A stretch of 8,434 bases of DNA from Chloroflexota bacterium (GTDB taxonomy: Bacteria; Chloroflexota; Dormibacteria; CF-121), in NCBI GenBank assembly GCA_005881235.1, contig VBEQ01000080.1, forward strand, positions 1 through 8,434. Reading direction: 5' to 3'. Of this stretch, positions 6,296 to 8,434 are shown piece after piece; position 1 is the first letter of the stretch, and each line of letters begins with the position of its first letter. A program made the translations under genes and the position numbers. The notes beneath the pieces were generated by a model that saw nothing but the letters and a program-made list of their open reading frames with translations, did no database searches and had not been told where the DNA came from.

Positions 6296-6630
6296 AACAC
6301 GTGCGTCAGCACGGTGCTGACGATCACGTAGATCAGGTAGCCGATCAGGATCTGGACGAGGCTCAGGGCGAAGTGCACGTTCAGGATGCCTTGCAAGACG
6401 GCGAAGGAGAGCCCGAACAGCAACGCGTTGAGGACGATGACAAACAGTCCCAGCGTGACGATCGTGACCGGTAGCGTCAGGATCAGCAGCACCGGGCGGA
6501 TGATCGTGTTGACGACGGCCAGGATCAGTGCCATGAGGACCGCCGCCCAAAGAACTGAGCCGCGAATGCCCCACACCACGTAGAAGACGAACAGCAACGC
6601 GACGATGTGGATGAGGAAGCGCGTCAGCAC
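6292..6630 (-). CDS. YvlD-like membrane protein, Phage_holin_4_2 family
   Basis: A 112-residue protein that is almost entirely hydrophobic, with four probable helices at about 5-21, 27-45, 48-76 and 84-109. The stretch VVNTIIRPVLLILTLPVTIV (39-58), leading into LGLFVIVLNALLFGL (60-74), is the hallmark of the PF04020 (YvlD) family. That family is named after phage holins but occurs widely as chromosomal membrane proteins of unknown function. Nothing else here suggests a phage. The start is a GTG at 6630, 18 bases after the stop of the large membrane protein, without a clear ribosome site, so coupling to upstream translation is plausible. An ATG at 6638 is out of frame. The TAG stop (6294-6292) interlocks with the stop of the convergent gene in one CTAG. 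The 3' end of the coding sequence contains a 19-bp perfect palindrome. Confidence 0.85.
   Translation of the reverse strand: MLTRFLIHIVALLFVFYVVWGIRGSVLWAAVLMALILAVVNTIIRPVLLILTLPVTIVTLGLFVIVLNALLFGLSFAVLQGILNVHFALSLVQILIGYLIYVIVSTVLTHVF
6304..6322. repeat. 19-bp perfect palindrome at the convergent gene junction
   Basis: CGTCAGCAC and GTGCTGACG are 9-bp arms around a single G. The palindrome begins 9 bases after the stop of the plus-strand gene and lies inside the 3' coding end of the YvlD-like gene. No T-run follows on the plus strand (ATCACGTAG), so it is at best a weak, non-canonical terminator for the plus-strand gene. The same 9-mer also forms the first three codons of the YvlD-like gene (6630-6622), probably by chance. 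Confidence 0.45.
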
Positions 6631-6648
6631 GCGTGCATTCTAGTCGGC

Positions 6649-7446
6649 TCAGTGCACGGCGTAGATGTCGTAGTGCGGGGTGTGCAGCACGAGCCGGAAC
6701 TGCGCGTCGAAGTAGTTGGCGTCCGGCTGAAAGACCGTGCGTTCTGTCGGCCCGATGACGATGTAGTCGACGTGGTACTGACGCAGCAGCCCGATCGCCT
6801 CCGGCACGCCGTGATAGATCCGCGCGATATCCGCCTCGCGCTGGGCGTAGTTGATCGCCTGGCTCCACAGCCACCCCGGGTATCCCATGACCAGCGGCCT
6901 CCCGGCCAGGCCAGAGATCGGATTGTTCGGTTCCGGCCCCGTCACGAACACAGCCCGCGGCGGCGTCAGCCGGCGCACCTGCGCGGCGAGCTGGAGGTCT
7001 TCATCCGAAAACCAGGCATAGGCCGGCCCCTGCGGAGGGAGGAACTGCAGTAGCGAGAGCACGCCGGAGGCGACCAGGCTTAACCAGATTACAGCGGCCA
7101 CGATGGCGCCCACCAGGTGCGCGCGGGCGAGGCGGACCAGCACTGCGCCCACCGCGACCGCGCTCGCCATGTACCAGAACACCAGAAGCTTGCTGTTGTC
7201 CCAATCCCACGGTTGGAACCTCGCCAGGTTGGCTGCCAGGAACACGAGGCTGAAGGGGGCGATTATGAGCCGGGTGCGCCCGCGCAGCGCCAGCGGGCTC
7301 ATCAGCGCCAGCCCGAGCAGCGGCCAGAATAGGCCGGTGTTCTTGATCCAGAACCAGGGCGGGAAGTCGATGCCCGACATCCAGCCGATCATCCACCGCG
7401 GATACTGAAGCTCCGGAGGCGCACCCGGATCGCCCGGCACCGCCAT
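6649..7446 (-). CDS. Large GT-C-like membrane protein, C-terminal part (separate or frameshifted frame)
   Basis: From the ATG at 7446 this frame gives 265 residues. Helices lie at about 37-54, 57-73, 85-106 and 112-132. A soluble C-terminal domain of about 130 residues follows, with LVMGYPGWLWSQ (185-196), HVDYIVIGPTER (225-236) and a final HYDIYAVH. FQPWDWDNSKLLVFWY (77-92) between helices looks like a conserved functional loop. It has no plausible N-terminal module of its own: the first 25 residues are a Pro/Gly-rich loop. It starts exactly at the stop of the upstream frame (TGATG), but no ribosome site precedes the ATG, unlike the TGATG junction at 4311. I read it as the C-terminal half of the protein encoded at 7446-8434, separated by a frameshift; a coupled two-protein arrangement is the alternative. 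The frame can be extended upstream to 7794, but that extension is an arginine/alanine-rich shadow. Molecular function is not identified; a membrane glycosyltransferase-like role is inferred. Confidence 0.75.
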   Translation of the reverse strand: MAVPGDPGAPPELQYPRWMIGWMSGIDFPPWFWIKNTGLFWPLLGLALMSPLALRGRTRLIIAPFSLVFLAANLARFQPWDWDNSKLLVFWYMASAVAVGAVLVRLARAHLVGAIVAAVIWLSLVASGVLSLLQFLPPQGPAYAWFSDEDLQLAAQVRRLTPPRAVFVTGPEPNNPISGLAGRPLVMGYPGWLWSQAINYAQREADIARIYHGVPEAIGLLRQYHVDYIVIGPTERTVFQPDANYFDAQFRLVLHTPHYDIYAVH

Positions 7447-8434
7447 CAGGCGAAGAACCCAAGCCACGCCGGGCGCGGGAAGAGGAGCGCCCACCCGGCG
7501 GTCACGATGCCGAGCACCAGCAGGCTGTGCACGTGGAAGAGCGGCAAGAGGCCGGTCAGCCCGCCAGCGACCAGGAAGGCGACCGCCTCGCTCTTCAGCA
7601 TCCACCGCGGCCACGACGAACGGATGGTGGCGATCGTTTCGCGCCAGCGGAAGAACGGCGTGGCGAGGAGCGGCGGCGTCAGCAGCAGGAGCACCGCCAT
7701 GACCATGGCCGCGCCGAAGACGAAAGAGCGCTGCGGGAGGTAGTAGGAGAGGATGGGGTTGTACCACTGAATGTTGAACGTCGCGTCGAGGCATGAAGGG
7801 TCAGGCGGCGAGCCATACGGGCACGAGCGGTCGTAGGTGTGTGCGATGTGCATCAGGGCGTTGCTCAGCCCGAGCCGTGCCGCGTCACCGAAGAAGAACA
7901 GGAAGCCGATGCCTCCGCCCAGCAGCGTCAGTGTTACGGCGATTACGCCCGCGGCGATCCCGCCCGTGAGCCGGCGCGCCCAGAGGATGAGCCCGCTGAG
8001 GGTGAGCACGGTCATCGCCCAGCTGGGCCATGCGAGGGAAGCGGGGACAGTCCAGCCTCCGGCGAGCAGCAGCGCACTGGCGAAGTCGGGCGCGAAGGGA
8101 TAGCGGAAGGGCGTGCCGGCAAAGTTAGGATTCTGCGGCGGCAGGTTGTGGCCGTGGGCGAAGGAGGTGGCGACGCTGGCGTGGAACGACCAATCCGCCC
8201 AGGTGGCTGCGTAATGGGCCAGCCAGGCATCCGGTGTGATCTCGACCGCGCGCGCGAACAGGTAGCCGATGCCCAGCGCCACCACGAGCACTACGGCGGG
8301 CAGCGCAAAAGGGGCCCCGCTCCGGCGTGGAAAAGCGGGGAGATATGGGGCCCCGCTCCGGCGTGGAAAAGTGGGGAGATGGTATCGGCCACGGTGACGC
8401 CAGAGCAACCAACCACCCGCGATGAGTGCGGCGA
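7446..8434 (-). CDS. Large GT-C-like membrane protein, N-terminal part, 5' end outside window
   Basis: The frame is open to the right edge. Residues AALIAGGWLLWRHRGRY upstream of the TTG at 8408 look like the end of a helix followed by a basic cytoplasmic loop, so the gene very likely begins outside the window and the TTG is not its start. A 12-residue unit then occurs twice (HLPTFPRRSGAP, YLPAFPRRSGAP), followed by a helix FALPAVVLVVALGIGYLFAR. Next come DWSFHASVATSFAHGHN, GTPFRYPFAPDFASALLL, a Gly-rich helix around TLTLLGGGIGFLFFFGDA and LPQRSFVFGAAM. These features suit a polytopic GT-C-like membrane protein with short conserved loops, although I cannot name a Pfam family. The frame stops with TGA at 7448-7446 immediately after AWLGFFA, in the middle of what should be a helix, and the C-terminal half continues in another frame from 7446. 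A frameshift or small deletion is therefore suspected. Same strand and likely same transcript as the YvlD-like gene. Confidence 0.78.
   Translation of the reverse strand, partial: AALIAGGWLLWRHRGRYHLPTFPRRSGAPYLPAFPRRSGAPFALPAVVLVVALGIGYLFARAVEITPDAWLAHYAATWADWSFHASVATSFAHGHNLPPQNPNFAGTPFRYPFAPDFASALLLAGGWTVPASLAWPSWAMTVLTLSGLILWARRLTGGIAAGVIAVTLTLLGGGIGFLFFFGDAARLGLSNALMHIAHTYDRSCPYGSPPDPSCLDATFNIQWYNPILSYYLPQRSFVFGAAMVMAVLLLLTPPLLATPFFRWRETIATIRSSWPRWMLKSEAVAFLVAGGLTGLLPLFHVHSLLVLGIVTAGWALLFPRPAWLGFFA
8311..8382. repeat. Tandem 36-bp REP-like palindromic repeat inside coding sequence
   Basis: Two copies (8311-8346 and 8347-8382) differ at only three positions. Each contains arms CCCCGCT and AGCGGGG separated by 12 bases, able to form a hairpin, next to a GGGGCCCC palindrome. 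In the second copy one arm base changes from C to T (8372), which keeps a G-U pair in plus-strand RNA but breaks it in minus-strand RNA. The 36-base period is 12 codons, so the duplication stays in frame in the membrane protein gene, where it lengthens a proline/arginine-rich loop. The duplication and symmetry are seen directly; membership of a dispersed repeat family is inferred. Confidence 0.7.

Noticed and set aside
6292..6630. Phage lysis holin as a sign of a prophage
   Set aside because: The YvlD/PF04020 family is a common chromosomal membrane family, and no phage gene lies nearby.
7447..7794. N-terminal extension of the C-terminal membrane protein frame
   Set aside because: The roughly 115 extra residues are an Arg/Ala/Pro-rich shadow of the upstream membrane protein gene, which is coding in the other frame here.
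8311..8382. CRISPR-like repeats
   Set aside because: There are only two copies, directly abutting with no spacer, and they are translated in frame; no cas genes are visible.

Overview
The window is GC-rich, gene-dense bacterial DNA with very short or negative gaps between genes. It has eight protein genes by function. Six are intact and two are cut by the window edges; the rightmost reads as two frames and is annotated as two CDS entries. No rRNA, tRNA, transposase, CRISPR array or phage structural gene was seen. GC bias, frequent GTG/TTG starts, archaeal-like sugar enzymes (MJ1611-type GH57, MJ0109-type sugar phosphatase), a PIG-V-like mannosyltransferase and a large GT-C-like membrane protein would fit a Chloroflexota/Dormibacterota-type lineage. 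That assignment is inference from gene flavour, not a measured placement.

Left block (1-1673, minus strand). A TTG-started single-domain response regulator (1257-1673) lies behind a candidate promoter whose spacer holds a perfect palindrome. It is followed by an unrecognised three-helix membrane protein (545-1192). Fifteen bases further on begins a GH57 glycoside hydrolase that runs off the left edge (529-1). A 19-bp perfect palindrome (1235-1253) separates the regulator from the membrane protein gene.

Central operon (1806-5138, minus strand). In order of transcription: an inositol-monophosphatase/archaeal-FBPase-like sugar phosphatase, a GT-B glycosyltransferase related to glycogen synthase, and a GH57 alpha-amylase-like enzyme. 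The first two are joined by a TGATG stop/start and the last two overlap by 8 bp, so translational coupling is likely. Together they look like a small alpha-glucan (glycogen or maltodextrin) synthesis and turnover unit.

Right block. A plus-strand PIG-V/GPI-mannosyltransferase-like GT-C membrane protein (5129-6295) diverges from the phosphatase, with overlapping 5' ends. It converges on a small YvlD-type (Phage_holin_4_2) membrane protein (6292-6630, minus), sharing a CTAG in which both stop codons lie. Upstream on the minus strand is a large GT-C-like membrane protein, apparently split into two frames at a TGATG (7446). Its 5' end lies beyond the window, and it carries an in-frame tandem 36-bp REP-like repeat (8311-8382).

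I do not see an obviously new defence, mobile or biosynthetic system. The observations most worth following are the split membrane protein, the palindromic repeat inside its coding sequence, the tightly coupled GH57/GT/phosphatase operon, and several precise palindromes at gene borders.
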